From Cryobacterium sp. Y29 (GTDB taxonomy: Bacteria > Actinomycetota > Actinomycetes > Actinomycetales > Microbacteriaceae): a DNA stretch of 44,891 nucleotides. The stretch covers positions 1 to 44,891 of the forward strand of contig NZ_PJJN01000022.1 in NCBI RefSeq assembly GCF_002929825.1, in the 5' to 3' direction. Positions 32,001 through 39,985 of this stretch are shown here, piece after piece; positions within the stretch are counted from its first letter, which is position 1, and every line of letters starts with the position of its first letter. The notes under the pieces were generated by a model that was not told the origin of the DNA, ran no database searches, and saw nothing but the letters and a program-made list of their open reading frames with translations. Position numbers and translations under genes: made by a program.

Positions 32001-32020
32001 TGTCCTCATAAATGAGGACA
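32001..32020. promoter_or_regulatory. Perfect palindrome upstream of the 6C promoter
   Basis: TGTCCTCAT-AA-ATGAGGACA is a perfect 20-base palindrome ending six bases before the -35 element of the 6C RNA. That is the classic place for an activator or repressor dimer. A hairpin role is less likely because no transcript is expected to reach it. Confidence 0.6.
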
Positions 32021-32026
32021 TTGGAC

Positions 32027-32054
32027 TTGCAATCTGGGCACGTCTGCGTAAACT
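32027..32054 (+). promoter_or_regulatory. Promoter of the 6C RNA
   Basis: TTGCAA (32027-32032) and TAAACT (32049-32054) are spaced by 16 bases and point at the 6C RNA. A transcript would start near 32061. Confidence 0.65.
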
Positions 32055-32060
32055 AAACAC

Positions 32061-32161
32061 GTCTGAACGAAAGTTTTGACCGGCATCGCGTACGGTTCCC
32101 CCCAATCTACGTGGTGCTAGGCGGCACCTGTTCCCCCCAATAGGTGCCGCCCCTCTTATTT
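32061..32161 (+). ncRNA. 6C small RNA
   Basis: A roughly 100-base RNA with the two defining C-rich hairpin loops of the actinobacterial 6C family. Stem 1 is CATCGCGTA (32084-32092) with TACGTGGTG (32108-32116), allowing G-U pairs; its loop holds CCCCCC (32098-32103). Stem 2 is GGCGGCACCT (32120-32129) with AGGTGCCGCC (32142-32151); its loop holds CCCCCC (32133-32138), and the stem is followed by CCTCTTATTT, so it doubles as the terminator. Both loops share GTTCCCCCCAAT or nearly so. 6C RNAs are thought to act through the C-rich loops on G-rich sites of mRNAs. As I recall, the M. tuberculosis homologue also lies beside the tad locus. Confidence 0.88.
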
Positions 32162-32296
32162 CGGCGATTGAGCAACCCAGCTCGTGCTCGAGGACTCATT
32201 CTGGTGTGGCTCCTCCCCAGATGCGTCAGCCAATCGGCTGTCCACGGATTGGGCTGAGGAGACTGTCACCGGGCTGGCTCGCCCTACCGTCGAGGG

Positions 32297-33502
32297 ATGG
32301 GCCAGCCTTTCGTTGCCGTACCGTCCTACGCCGTACCAGCTTCTGCCGTGCCGTCCTCGACCGCCGCGGGCGATCCCTGGGCTGTGCGGTCGGACACTTC
32401 ACGTTCGATCGTTACACGGCCTCCAGCGAATTCCGCTCGGCATCGCACGGCGACAACGGATGCCGTTGGCACCATACCGCAGGTCGGCACGGCGACAGTA
32501 GTCCCGGCAGCAGTCCCGGCAGCAGTCCCGGCAGCAGGCTTGGCAGGGGTCGGCAGTGAGCGCCTGAACGTGCGCGCGCTGGGTCCGCTGGCTGACTATG
32601 CCTCAGCCCCGAACACCACGGACTTGTTTGTCAACGGGGATTCCGGGCTCTGGATCGACGCCGGACACGGTCTCGCCTTCGTGCCGGCCTGGCACCTCGG
32701 CGAGGCCGAGGTACGTGAGCTGGCTGTGCGCCTGATCGCACTTGGTGAACGACACATCGATGAGGCGAGTCCATGCGTCGACGTACGGTTGGCCGATGGG
32801 ATTCGGGTACACGCCGTGCTTCCGCCGGTATCGAGCACGGGAACACTGCTGTCAATCCGGCTGCCGCACGCTGCCGACCGCAGCCTCGGTGCACTCGCTG
32901 ACGCCGGCCTGTTTGGCGTGGGCGAGGAGTGTGCTGCCCAGCTGAATCGGCTGCGTGCTGCGGTGCACGGCCGCCAAAACCTGCTTATCACCGGTGCCGC
33001 AGGGACTGGAAAGACTACGCTGCTGGCGGCCTTGTTGGGCGAAGCGCCAGCCGACGAGCGCATCGTGGCGATCGAAGACGTGGCGGAGCTGCGCATTCGG
33101 CATCCGCATGTTGTGGCCCTCGAGGCCAGGCAGGCCAATCTGGAGGGGGCGGGGCGTATCGGCCTGGAGGCGCTGCTGCGGGAGGCACTGCGCATGCGTC
33201 CGGATCGGCTCGTGCTCGGCGAGTGCCGCGGGGCGGAGATTCGCGAGCTGCTCGCCGCGCTCAACACTGGGCACGACGGGGGAGCGGGCACGCTGCACGC
33301 GAATTCGCTCGAAGACGTTCCGGCTCGACTGGAGGCGCTCGGCTCACTCGCCGGAATGAGCGCTTCGGCTGTTGCGCGGCAGACGGTGAGCGCTATCGGG
33401 CTGGTGCTGCACCTGGAACGCACCGACGGGGTGCGCAGGCTTGACTCGGTCGGCCGATTCGCCCTCGACGGCCGTGACCGTCTCTCGATCGAAGCCACCT
33501 GA
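32297..33502 (+). CDS. tadA: TadA/CpaF-type secretion ATPase
   Basis: A 401-residue traffic ATPase of the type II/IV secretion family that powers Flp/Tad pilus assembly. Walker A GAAGTGKTT is at 233-241, Walker B RLVLGE at 304-309 and the His box GTLHAN at 331-336. The conserved part begins near residue 90 (NVRALGPLADY). The first 85 residues are Val/Pro/Ala/Thr-rich and low in complexity, with a VPAA repeat from a 12-base DNA repeat (about 32502-32537), so the true start may be later; a GTG at 32570 is one option. The Shine-Dalgarno at the listed ATG is poor. It is the first gene of the tad operon. Confidence 0.85.
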   Translation: MGQPFVAVPSYAVPASAVPSSTAAGDPWAVRSDTSRSIVTRPPANSARHRTATTDAVGTIPQVGTATVVPAAVPAAVPAAGLAGVGSERLNVRALGPLADYASAPNTTDLFVNGDSGLWIDAGHGLAFVPAWHLGEAEVRELAVRLIALGERHIDEASPCVDVRLADGIRVHAVLPPVSSTGTLLSIRLPHAADRSLGALADAGLFGVGEECAAQLNRLRAAVHGRQNLLITGAAGTGKTTLLAALLGEAPADERIVAIEDVAELRIRHPHVVALEARQANLEGAGRIGLEALLREALRMRPDRLVLGECRGAEIRELLAALNTGHDGGAGTLHANSLEDVPARLEALGSLAGMSASAVARQTVSAIGLVLHLERTDGVRRLDSVGRFALDGRDRLSIEAT

Positions 33503-33544
33503 TGCCCCGAGATGGATCAGCCACGATTCGGGGAACGGGCGACG

Positions 33545-34744
33545 ATGCGCCGGGCTGATACGGTACCGCCGATCGAGGAGGTCGCGGCGGTCACGCAACG
33601 GCTGGCCGTGCTGCTGTCGGCCGGTGTTTCCCCGGTGTCGGCCTGGGGTTATCTGTTACCGGCGCACGACGCGGCTGCGGCCGGAGCGCCTCGTGCCGAT
33701 CAGCAGAGTGTCGGCTTGCCGCCGGAGCTGGGTAGGCGGGTGAGTTCAGTTCGTCGGGAGGTTAGAGGAAAGCAGGGGTCCTTGCCCGCGGCGGATGCGG
33801 CGGTGGCTCCGGTTGCCGGACCGATCACGCCCCCAGCGGCCGATTCGAAGCACGCGGGCACGGCCGCCGCGCCTATCCTGCGTGCTGCAGCGCGCGCCGC
33901 GGCGCGGGGCGACAGCGTGGCCGATGCGATCGCCGGCCAGGCACGCCGGCAACGCCGGGAGATTCCGTCGAGGATCGTCGACGCGCGGGCATCCGCTGGG
34001 CGGCCTGCGCGGGGACATGGCGACGCGGTGGGCCAGGCCGAGAGCGCCTGGCTCGGACTCGCCGCGGCCTGGCAGGTGGCCACGCAGGCTGGTGCGCCGC
34101 TGGCCGGGTGCCTGCGTGAGCTCGCTGGGTCGCTGCGCGAACTCGCCCAGGTGCAGCGCGATCTGGACGTGGCGCTGGCTGCGCCGCGGGCCACGGCACG
34201 ACTGGTGATGGTGCTACCGGTGATCGGCGTCGTCTTCGGCAGTCTGATGGGTTTCGATTCCCTGCACACCCTGTTTTTGACCGTGCCGGGGCTGGTCTGT
34301 CTCGGTGGCGGCGCTCTCCTGATGCTCGCCGCAGCAGGCTGGAATCGCGCGCTGGTGCGCCGGGCGGGCCCACCCGACCTGACGCCGGGGCTACGACTGG
34401 AACTTATGGCCATTGCCATGTCCGGTGGCGGGTCGATCGACCGTTCGCGGGCGTTAGTGCAGGCGGCTGCCGAGCGATACGGCATTGCCCCCGGCACTGA
34501 TGGTGGTTCCATCGACCGGATACTGGGCCTGTCGACGCGTGCGGGAGTTCCCGCAGCAGAGCTGCTGCGCAGCGAGGCCGAACAGCTGCGCCGCGATGCC
34601 CGCAGCGCGGGACAACGACGAGCCGCAACTCTTTCGGTGACGCTCATGCTGCCCCTCGGCCTCTGTGTGCTGCCCGCGTTCATGCTGGTGGGCGTGGTGC
34701 CGTTGCTGCTCAGCGTGCTCTCCTCCACCCTGACGACATTCTGA
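33545..34744 (+). CDS. TadB/TadC-like type II secretion F-domain membrane protein
   Basis: A 399-residue inner-membrane platform protein for Tad pilus assembly. An Ala/Arg-rich cytoplasmic part (1-180) precedes the first F-like region, which ends in helices VMVLPVIGVVFGSLMGF and VPGLVCLGGGALLMLAAAGW. A second F-like cytoplasmic region (LRLELMAIAMSGGGSIDRS) ends in the hydrophobic LTVMLPLGLCVLPAFMLVG-like stretch. One gene seems to do the work of both tadB and tadC. ATG 33545 was chosen over ATG 33512, which has no Shine-Dalgarno; GGGGAACGG lies ahead of 33545. It follows tadA by 42 bases. Confidence 0.78.
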   Translation: MRRADTVPPIEEVAAVTQRLAVLLSAGVSPVSAWGYLLPAHDAAAAGAPRADQQSVGLPPELGRRVSSVRREVRGKQGSLPAADAAVAPVAGPITPPAADSKHAGTAAAPILRAAARAAARGDSVADAIAGQARRQRREIPSRIVDARASAGRPARGHGDAVGQAESAWLGLAAAWQVATQAGAPLAGCLRELAGSLRELAQVQRDLDVALAAPRATARLVMVLPVIGVVFGSLMGFDSLHTLFLTVPGLVCLGGGALLMLAAAGWNRALVRRAGPPDLTPGLRLELMAIAMSGGGSIDRSRALVQAAAERYGIAPGTDGGSIDRILGLSTRAGVPAAELLRSEAEQLRRDARSAGQRRAATLSVTLMLPLGLCVLPAFMLVGVVPLLLSVLSSTLTTF

Positions 34745-34853
34745 AACTCTCCACAAATAAGCGGATACCGAGGCGTGCGCTGAAGGATGAGAGCAGAGTG
34801 AGCGTGCTCGTGCCGCCCAACCCGCGTCGATGGACGCCGAAGGAGACGAGTCT

Positions 34854-35033
34854 GTGTATACAAAGACCACCCTGAAAACCCTGGCCGACGAAGCTGGCGC
34901 CGCGACGGCTGAATACGTTGTCGCCACGATGGCCGCGGTCGGATTCGCCGGGCTACTCATCGTCATTTTACGCAGCGACGAGGTGCGGGGGATGCTCACC
35001 GATCTGGTGCGACGTGCCCTCAGTATTGGGTAG
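34854..35033 (+). CDS. Flp-like pilin (DUF4244 type)
   Basis: A 59-residue small pilin-like protein. A basic leader precedes GAATAEYVVATMAAVGFAGLLIVIL, where the Ala/Thr-Ala-Glu-Tyr start of the hydrophobic helix is the Flp/DUF4244 signature and the Glu is at the position recognised after prepilin cleavage. The GTG at 34854 was chosen because AAGGAG lies eight bases upstream; an ATG 24 bases earlier would put that site inside the gene. It is probably the major pilin subunit. Confidence 0.85.
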   Translation: MYTKTTLKTLADEAGAATAEYVVATMAAVGFAGLLIVILRSDEVRGMLTDLVRRALSIG

Positions 35034-35364
35034 CGCCAGTAGTAGGGGCAGCACGACCGCCGAATTCGCCACGGCGCTGCCGGCGGTCGTGCTCGTTCTG
35101 GCCTGCTGCCTTGGTGCTGTGCAAGTGGTCGGCGTGCACGTGCGGCTGACGGATGCCGCTGCCAGCGCTGCTCGTGCGCTGGCCCGTGGCGACACGGCAG
35201 CGCGCGCCACTGGCCTCGTCCTCCAAAGCGTGCCGGGGGCCAGCCTGGCTTCGCAGCGTCGCGGCGATTTCGTCTGTGCTCGAGTTACCGCGCACGGCCT
35301 GCCGGGGATTTTTACCGGGCTGACCCTCGAGGCACACTCGTGTGCCCTGGCCGGCGGCCAATGA
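35014..35364 (+). CDS. TadE-like pilus protein
   Basis: About 116 residues. After a short basic leader comes SRGSTTAEFATALPAVVLVLACCLGAV-type sequence: a Thr-Ala-Glu-Phe cleavage-like motif and one membrane helix, then an Ala-rich extracytoplasmic domain with two Cys residues. This matches the Rv3655c/TadE-like minor pseudopilins of actinobacterial tad loci. The start is uncertain: GTG 35014 (used) or TTG 35026, both overlapping the pilin gene. The stop overlaps the next ATG as ATGA. Confidence 0.8.
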   Translation: MPSVLGSASSRGSTTAEFATALPAVVLVLACCLGAVQVVGVHVRLTDAAASAARALARGDTAARATGLVLQSVPGASLASQRRGDFVCARVTAHGLPGIFTGLTLEAHSCALAGGQ

Positions 35365-35738
35365 GCGCGCGCGACGATACGGCGAATGCGCCAGGCGCCG
35401 CCGGGAAGGGGGCCGAGCGGGGAGCGGGGTCGATCCTCGCCCTCGCGGTGCTCGCTGCCACCGTGTTACTGACGACGTTCGTCGTCTTGGTCCTCGGACT
35501 GCTCACGGTCGGCCGGTCCGTCGCGAGTGCGGCCGATGCCGCCGCGCTCGCCGCCGCCGACACCGCTTCCGGCGCGATCGCGGGCTACCCGTGCGAGGCC
35601 GCGCAGGCAGTAGCGTCGCTAAATGGGACTGCCGTCACGCGCTGCACGGTGACGGGGCTGATCGCATCCGTTTCGGTGGGGCGGCGGGTGCAGGGCATAG
35701 ATATCGTCGCGAGTGCCCGGGCCGGGCCGCCGCCCTGA
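35361..35738 (+). CDS. TadG/Rv3654c-like helicase-neighbourhood protein
   Basis: A 125-residue protein with a polar N-terminus, GAGSILALAVLAATVLLTTFVVLVLGLL as a single membrane helix, and an Ala-rich outer part (SAADAAALAAADTASG) that resembles the TadG/TadE-like 'helicase/secretion neighbourhood' family seen with actinobacterial tad loci. The start ATG overlaps the TadE-like stop. The helicase normally found next is absent; a short reverse gene and topA follow. Confidence 0.8.
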   Translation: MSARDDTANAPGAAGKGAERGAGSILALAVLAATVLLTTFVVLVLGLLTVGRSVASAADAAALAAADTASGAIAGYPCEAAQAVASLNGTAVTRCTVTGLIASVSVGRRVQGIDIVASARAGPPP

Positions 35739-35769
35739 TGGGACGCCCGGTGCGCCACGCCGGGACGAA

Positions 35770-36006
35770 TTAGGAGAGGAGAACTTCGAGATAGTGGTAC
35801 TCGACCGCGCTCGGGCGACCGGGGGAATCGGAATCCTCGAACTCCAGGCCGGCGCCGCGCGCGTAGAGATAGCGTTTGCCGGCGTCGGCAGGAATCTCGA
35901 TGCGGGGCCGAGGATCGCCCGAGTCGAGGAAGGTTGTTGTAATTGTTTTGCCCTGAAGGGGGCCATCCGTCAACTTCGCGGTGTATGTGGCCGTCATTGT
36001 ACCCAT
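35770..36006 (-). CDS. Conserved small hypothetical protein
   Basis: About 78 residues, MGTMTATYTAKLTDGPLQGK followed by a predicted beta-rich domain with RIEIPADAGKRYLYARG and a C-terminal VEYHYLEVLLS. No family is recognised. Three Met codons compete as start (36033, 36006, 35997); 36006 is a compromise and none has a clear Shine-Dalgarno. It lies in reverse orientation between the tad operon and topA. Codon use looks native, so it is probably real. Confidence 0.65.
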   Translation of the reverse strand: MGTMTATYTAKLTDGPLQGKTITTTFLDSGDPRPRIEIPADAGKRYLYARGAGLEFEDSDSPGRPSAVEYHYLEVLLS

Positions 36007-36173
36007 AGGACTATTCTGCACTGGGGCAGGCAAACGGCAAGGGTCTGGAGTCGCTCCGCACCTCGCTCAAAGCGAACTGGGCGGTGGCTGGGAGTGCCGT
36101 GTGAGCGAGCGTGACGCGCCGAGACGCGCCCGTCGATTAGGCAGGCACTCCATTCCGGTGTGTATGGTGTGCC

Positions 36174-36203
36174 TTGGCCCATCATGTGGTCACTACGTAT
36201 AAA
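36174..36203 (+). promoter_or_regulatory. Candidate topA promoter
   Basis: TTGGCC (36174-36179) and TATAAA (36198-36203) are spaced by 18 bases. Transcription from here would begin only a few bases before the GTG start and would cut off the GAGGAG site that otherwise fits translation, so the pair may be coincidental. Confidence 0.3.
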
Positions 36204-36213
36204 GAGGAGTCTG

Positions 36214-39200
36214 GTGCCAGGCACTAAGAAGCTGGTCATTGTTGAATCACCGACCAAGATGAAGTCGATCGCCGCGTATCTCGGCGACGGCTACGAAGTG
36301 TTGTCTTCGGTCGGTCACATTCGCGATTTGATCGAGCCGAAAAACCTGCCGCCTGAGCTCAAGAAAGGTGCCCTCGGCCGCTTCTCGGTCGACGTGGAGA
36401 ACGGCTTTGAACCGTACTATGTGGTCTCCGACGCCAAGAAGAAGACCGTCAGTGAGCTCAAACGGGCCCTCAAGAATGCGAACGAACTCTTGCTCGCAAC
36501 TGATGAGGACCGCGAGGGCGAGGCCATTGCCTGGCACCTGCTGCAGGTGCTGCAGCCCAAGGTTCCGGTCAAGCGCATGGTTTTCCACGAGATCACCAAA
36601 GACGCCATCCTCGCCGCTAAAGACAACACCCGCGACCTCGACACCGCCCTCGTCGACGCGCAGGAGACCCGCCGTATCCTCGACCGCATCTACGGCTACG
36701 AGATTTCCCCAGTGCTGTGGCGCAAGGTCGGCCCCGGACTGTCCGCCGGACGCGTGCAGAGCGCCGCGACCCGCCTCGTCGTCGACCGGGAGAAGGAGCG
36801 CCTCGCGTTCGTCTCCGCTGGCTACTGGGATCTGCTCGCGCGACTGGCGGCATCCGCTTCGCAGGCTGACCAGGCGTTCGATGCGAAGCTCGTGCGACTG
36901 AACGGTGAGCGAATTGCTACCGGTGGCGACTTCGACGACTCCGGTGCGCTGAAGCCCAGCGTGAAGGCTGTCACCCTCGACGCCTCCGCCGCACAGGCCC
37001 TGACGATCGCTCTGAAAAGCCCCGGTGTCAAGCTGGAGGTGACCAAGGTCACCTCCAAGCCATATCGTCGCAGCCCCGCCGCACCGTTCACGACGTCGAC
37101 CCTGCAGCAGGAAGCGGCGCGCAAGCTGCGCTTCACCGCCCGCCAGACCATGAGCGTTGCCCAGTCGCTGTACGAAAACGGGTATATCACCTACATGCGT
37201 ACCGACTCGCCATCACTCGGGCAACAGGCTCTCACCGCCGCCCGCACCCAGGCCGCGACGCTCTACGGCGCCGAGACGGTTCCGGAGGCCCCCCGCGCCT
37301 ACAAAGGTAAAAGTAAGAACGCTCAAGAGGCGCACGAGGCCATTCGCCCGTCCGGCGACACTTTTCGCACCCCGGCGTCGCTCGCGTCGAGTCTGCGTGG
37401 CAATGACTTCAAGCTGTATGACCTGATCTGGAAGCGCACCGTCGCTTCGCAGATGAAGGACGCCACCGGCTCGACCGCTTCCGTGACTATCGCGGCCGGC
37501 CCGACCGGAACCGCGGAGCATGCCTCGGCGTCCGGCGCGCTCGCCGAATTCTCGGCCAGTGGAACCGTCATCACCTTTCGCGGCTTCATGCTCGCCTACG
37601 AGGAGTCGAAGGACGAGGAGCGTAACGCTTCGACGGACGCGACCGAGTCCAAGCTGCCGCCGCTCGAAGAGGGCCAGAACTTGGCCCTGCTCGATCTCGA
37701 GGCCAAGGGCCATGAAACGACCCCTGCCGCTCGCTACACCGAGGCCAGCCTGGTGAAGAAGCTCGAAGAGCTCGGCATCGGCCGCCCGTCGACGTTCGCC
37801 TCGATCATCTCGACCATCACCGAGCGCGGCTACGTCACGCCGCGCGGCCAGTCGCTCGTTCCCAACTGGATCGCGTTCTCGGTCGTGCGCCTGCTTGAAG
37901 AGTTTTTCGGCGATCTGGTCGAATACGACTTCACCGCCGAGATGGAGGACGACCTCGACCGTATCGCCGGCGGCGAAGCCAACCGCCTGGATTGGCTCAC
38001 CAGCTTCTACTTCGGCAGCGACAAACACCGGGGCCTCCGCCAGGTCATCGACAACCTCGGCGAAATCGACCCGCGCGTGATCAACTCGGTCGCCATCAGC
38101 AACGACATCACCCTGCGTATCGGCAAGTACGGTCCCTATCTTGAGGTCATCGACCCCGACGCGGCAGCGGATGCCCCGCCCCGCCGAGTCAATATCCCGC
38201 CGGAACTCGCCCCCGACGAACTGACCGCGACCAAAGCCCGTGAACTCATCGACGCCCCCGTCGTCACGGACCGGGTGATCGGACTCAACCCCGAAAACGG
38301 AAAGGAAATCGTCGCGAAAGACGGCCGATTCGGGCCGTACGTCACAGAGCTCGCGCCGGCAGCAGCAGAACCCGATGTCCCAGTGGTTGTGGCTGCCCCC
38401 GTCGAAACGATCGACCCCGCCACCGGCGAGGTCAGCGTCGCGAAGCCTAAGCGCAAGCCGGCCGCGAAAAAGGTGGCCTTAGCTGACAAGCCGCGTACAG
38501 CATCCATTTTCAAATCCATGGACTTGGCCACCGTCGACCTCGAAACGGCGCTGCGTCTACTCGCCCTGCCGCGCATGGTCGGGCTCGACCCGGAGACCGG
38601 CGCCGAGATTATGGCCCAGAACGGCAAATTCGGGCCGTACCTGAAGAAGGGCATCGATACCCGGTCGCTCACGAGCGAAGACCAGATTTTTGACATCGAC
38701 CTGCCGGGCGCGATCGAGCTTTACGCGCAGCCGAAGTACGGTGCCCGCCGGGCGTCGAGTGCGCTGAAGGAATTCGAAGCACCCGACCCCGAAAGCGGCA
38801 AGGCGATCAAGATCAAGGACGGCCGGTTCGGCGCGTACGTGACCGATGGGGTCACCAACGCGACCATTCCCAAGTCGGAGGACATCGAGGAGATCGACTT
38901 CGACCGGGCTGTTGAGCTGCTCGCCGACAAGCGGGCCAAAGGCCCGGCCGCGCCGCGCACGAAGGCACCGGCCAAGAAAGCCGCTGTCAAGAAGCCAGCA
39001 GTCAAGAAGGCACCGACCGCAGCGGCGAAGGCGGCGACCGCGAAGAAGGCGGCCGCGACCCGAGCCGCGAACGCGGCAGCCAAGGCAGCGTTGGCCGGCA
39101 CGCCCCTGGTCAAAAAACCGGCCGTGAAGAAGGCAGCCGTCAAGAAAACGGCCGTGAAGCGGCCGGCCGTGAGGAAAGCGACCAGTTCGGCCGCTGAATC

Positions 39201-39237
39201 CGCTGCCACAACGACGATCACGCCGAAGGCGTCGTGA
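36214..39237 (+). CDS. topA: DNA topoisomerase I
   Basis: A 1007-residue type IA topoisomerase that relaxes negative supercoils by single-strand passage. The Toprim domain has VIVESPTK (8-15, Glu11) and the DxDxE triad in TDEDREGE (Asp97, Asp99, Glu101). The active-site Tyr is Tyr327 in ITYMRTDS. Three C-terminal KDGRFGPYV-like repeat modules are visible and the last about 100 residues are Lys/Ala-rich, the DNA-binding tail of actinobacterial TopA. The GTG at 36214 was chosen because GAGGAG lies four to five bases upstream and the ordinary KKLVIVESP start follows. The stop overlaps tmk (GTGA). Confidence 0.96.
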   Translation: MPGTKKLVIVESPTKMKSIAAYLGDGYEVLSSVGHIRDLIEPKNLPPELKKGALGRFSVDVENGFEPYYVVSDAKKKTVSELKRALKNANELLLATDEDREGEAIAWHLLQVLQPKVPVKRMVFHEITKDAILAAKDNTRDLDTALVDAQETRRILDRIYGYEISPVLWRKVGPGLSAGRVQSAATRLVVDREKERLAFVSAGYWDLLARLAASASQADQAFDAKLVRLNGERIATGGDFDDSGALKPSVKAVTLDASAAQALTIALKSPGVKLEVTKVTSKPYRRSPAAPFTTSTLQQEAARKLRFTARQTMSVAQSLYENGYITYMRTDSPSLGQQALTAARTQAATLYGAETVPEAPRAYKGKSKNAQEAHEAIRPSGDTFRTPASLASSLRGNDFKLYDLIWKRTVASQMKDATGSTASVTIAAGPTGTAEHASASGALAEFSASGTVITFRGFMLAYEESKDEERNASTDATESKLPPLEEGQNLALLDLEAKGHETTPAARYTEASLVKKLEELGIGRPSTFASIISTITERGYVTPRGQSLVPNWIAFSVVRLLEEFFGDLVEYDFTAEMEDDLDRIAGGEANRLDWLTSFYFGSDKHRGLRQVIDNLGEIDPRVINSVAISNDITLRIGKYGPYLEVIDPDAAADAPPRRVNIPPELAPDELTATKARELIDAPVVTDRVIGLNPENGKEIVAKDGRFGPYVTELAPAAAEPDVPVVVAAPVETIDPATGEVSVAKPKRKPAAKKVALADKPRTASIFKSMDLATVDLETALRLLALPRMVGLDPETGAEIMAQNGKFGPYLKKGIDTRSLTSEDQIFDIDLPGAIELYAQPKYGARRASSALKEFEAPDPESGKAIKIKDGRFGAYVTDGVTNATIPKSEDIEEIDFDRAVELLADKRAKGPAAPRTKAPAKKAAVKKPAVKKAPTAAAKAATAKKAAATRAANAAAKAALAGTPLVKKPAVKKAAVKKTAVKRPAVRKATSSAAESAATTTITPKAS

Positions 39238-39851
39238 CCGGTCTCTTCATCACCCTTGAGGGCGGGGACGGCTCTGGTAAGACCACGCAGGCGCAGCTGC
39301 TCTCGGACTGGCTGGAAGAGCGGGGGCGCACTGTCGTGCGCACCCGCGAGCCTGGGGGAACGGATCTCGGCACTCGGATTCGCGAGATCGTGCTGCACCA
39401 CCGCGGCGAGGTGGACCCGCGCGCTGAGGCGCTGCTCTACGCAGCAGATCGGGCCCAGCACGTGGGCACCAAGCTGCGTCCGGCCCTCGCCCGCGGTGAC
39501 GTGATCGTGCAGGACCGTTACCTGGACTCCTCGGTTGCCTACCAGGGGGCCGGGCGAGTTCTCGGCGCCACTGAGGTGCGAGACCTGTCGCTCTGGGCGG
39601 CCGAAGGTCTGCTTCCCGACCTGACCGTGCTGCTCGACCTCGACTCGCGCGCAGCCCGGGCCCGGCTCGATGCCGACGACAAAGTCTTCGACCGGCTCGA
39701 GGCAGAGAAGAACGACTTTCATGCCCGCGTGCGCGGTGCGTTCCTCGAATTGGCGGCCGCCGAACCCGACCGGTTCTTGGTGCTGGATGCCGCAGCCCCC
39801 GCCGCTGACATCGCCGCACGCATCCGAACGCGGCTGGCTCCCCTCCTGTAA
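39234..39851 (+). CDS. tmk: Thymidylate kinase
   Basis: A 205-residue dTMP kinase producing dTDP for DNA synthesis. The P-loop GGDGSGKTT is at residues 10-18, TREPGGTDLGTRIREI follows, and DVIVQDRYLDSSVAYQG carries the DR(Y/H) motif. The Arg-containing lid region is DARLDADDKVFDRLE-like near 140-160. The length is normal. The GTG start overlaps the topA stop by four bases, so the two are coupled. Two hairpins follow before holB. Confidence 0.95.
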   Translation: MTGLFITLEGGDGSGKTTQAQLLSDWLEERGRTVVRTREPGGTDLGTRIREIVLHHRGEVDPRAEALLYAADRAQHVGTKLRPALARGDVIVQDRYLDSSVAYQGAGRVLGATEVRDLSLWAAEGLLPDLTVLLDLDSRAARARLDADDKVFDRLEAEKNDFHARVRGAFLELAAAEPDRFLVLDAAAPAADIAARIRTRLAPLL

Positions 39852-39881
39852 CCGTCCAAGCCGGGTCCTGCCCTGCGCAAT

Positions 39882-39936
39882 CGGGCCCATGATCCATCGT
39901 TCATGGGCCCGCCTTCCGGCCCGGGCCCGGAAGGCG
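39882..39936. terminator. Twin GC-rich hairpins between tmk and holB
   Basis: CGGGCCCATGA/TCATGGGCCCG (39882-39892 with 39901-39911) and CGCCTTCCGG/CCGGAAGGCG (39910-39919 with 39927-39936) are two perfect stems that share two bases. There is no T-tract. They could terminate the topA-tmk message or insulate holB; being mutually exclusive at the shared bases, they could also form a switch. Confidence 0.5.
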
Positions 39937-39985
39937 GGGGAGGCGCGTCGACGGCGGTGTCGCCGGGGCGGGTTACCCTTGACTC

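Larger units (their letters stand above)
31852..32296. other. Intergenic region between acs and tadA
   Basis: No protein gene is supported in these 445 bases. It holds the acs upstream region, a perfect 20-base palindrome (32001-32020), the 6C RNA with its promoter and terminator (32027-32161), and about 130 bases with no evident structure before tadA. A TATACA-like -10 for acs may lie near 31935 on the reverse strand, without a good -35. Confidence 0.6.

Noticed and set aside
36174..36203. TTGGCC/TATAAA as a firm topA promoter
   Set aside because: Transcription from it would remove the ribosome-binding site that best explains the topA start, so it is listed only as a weak candidate.
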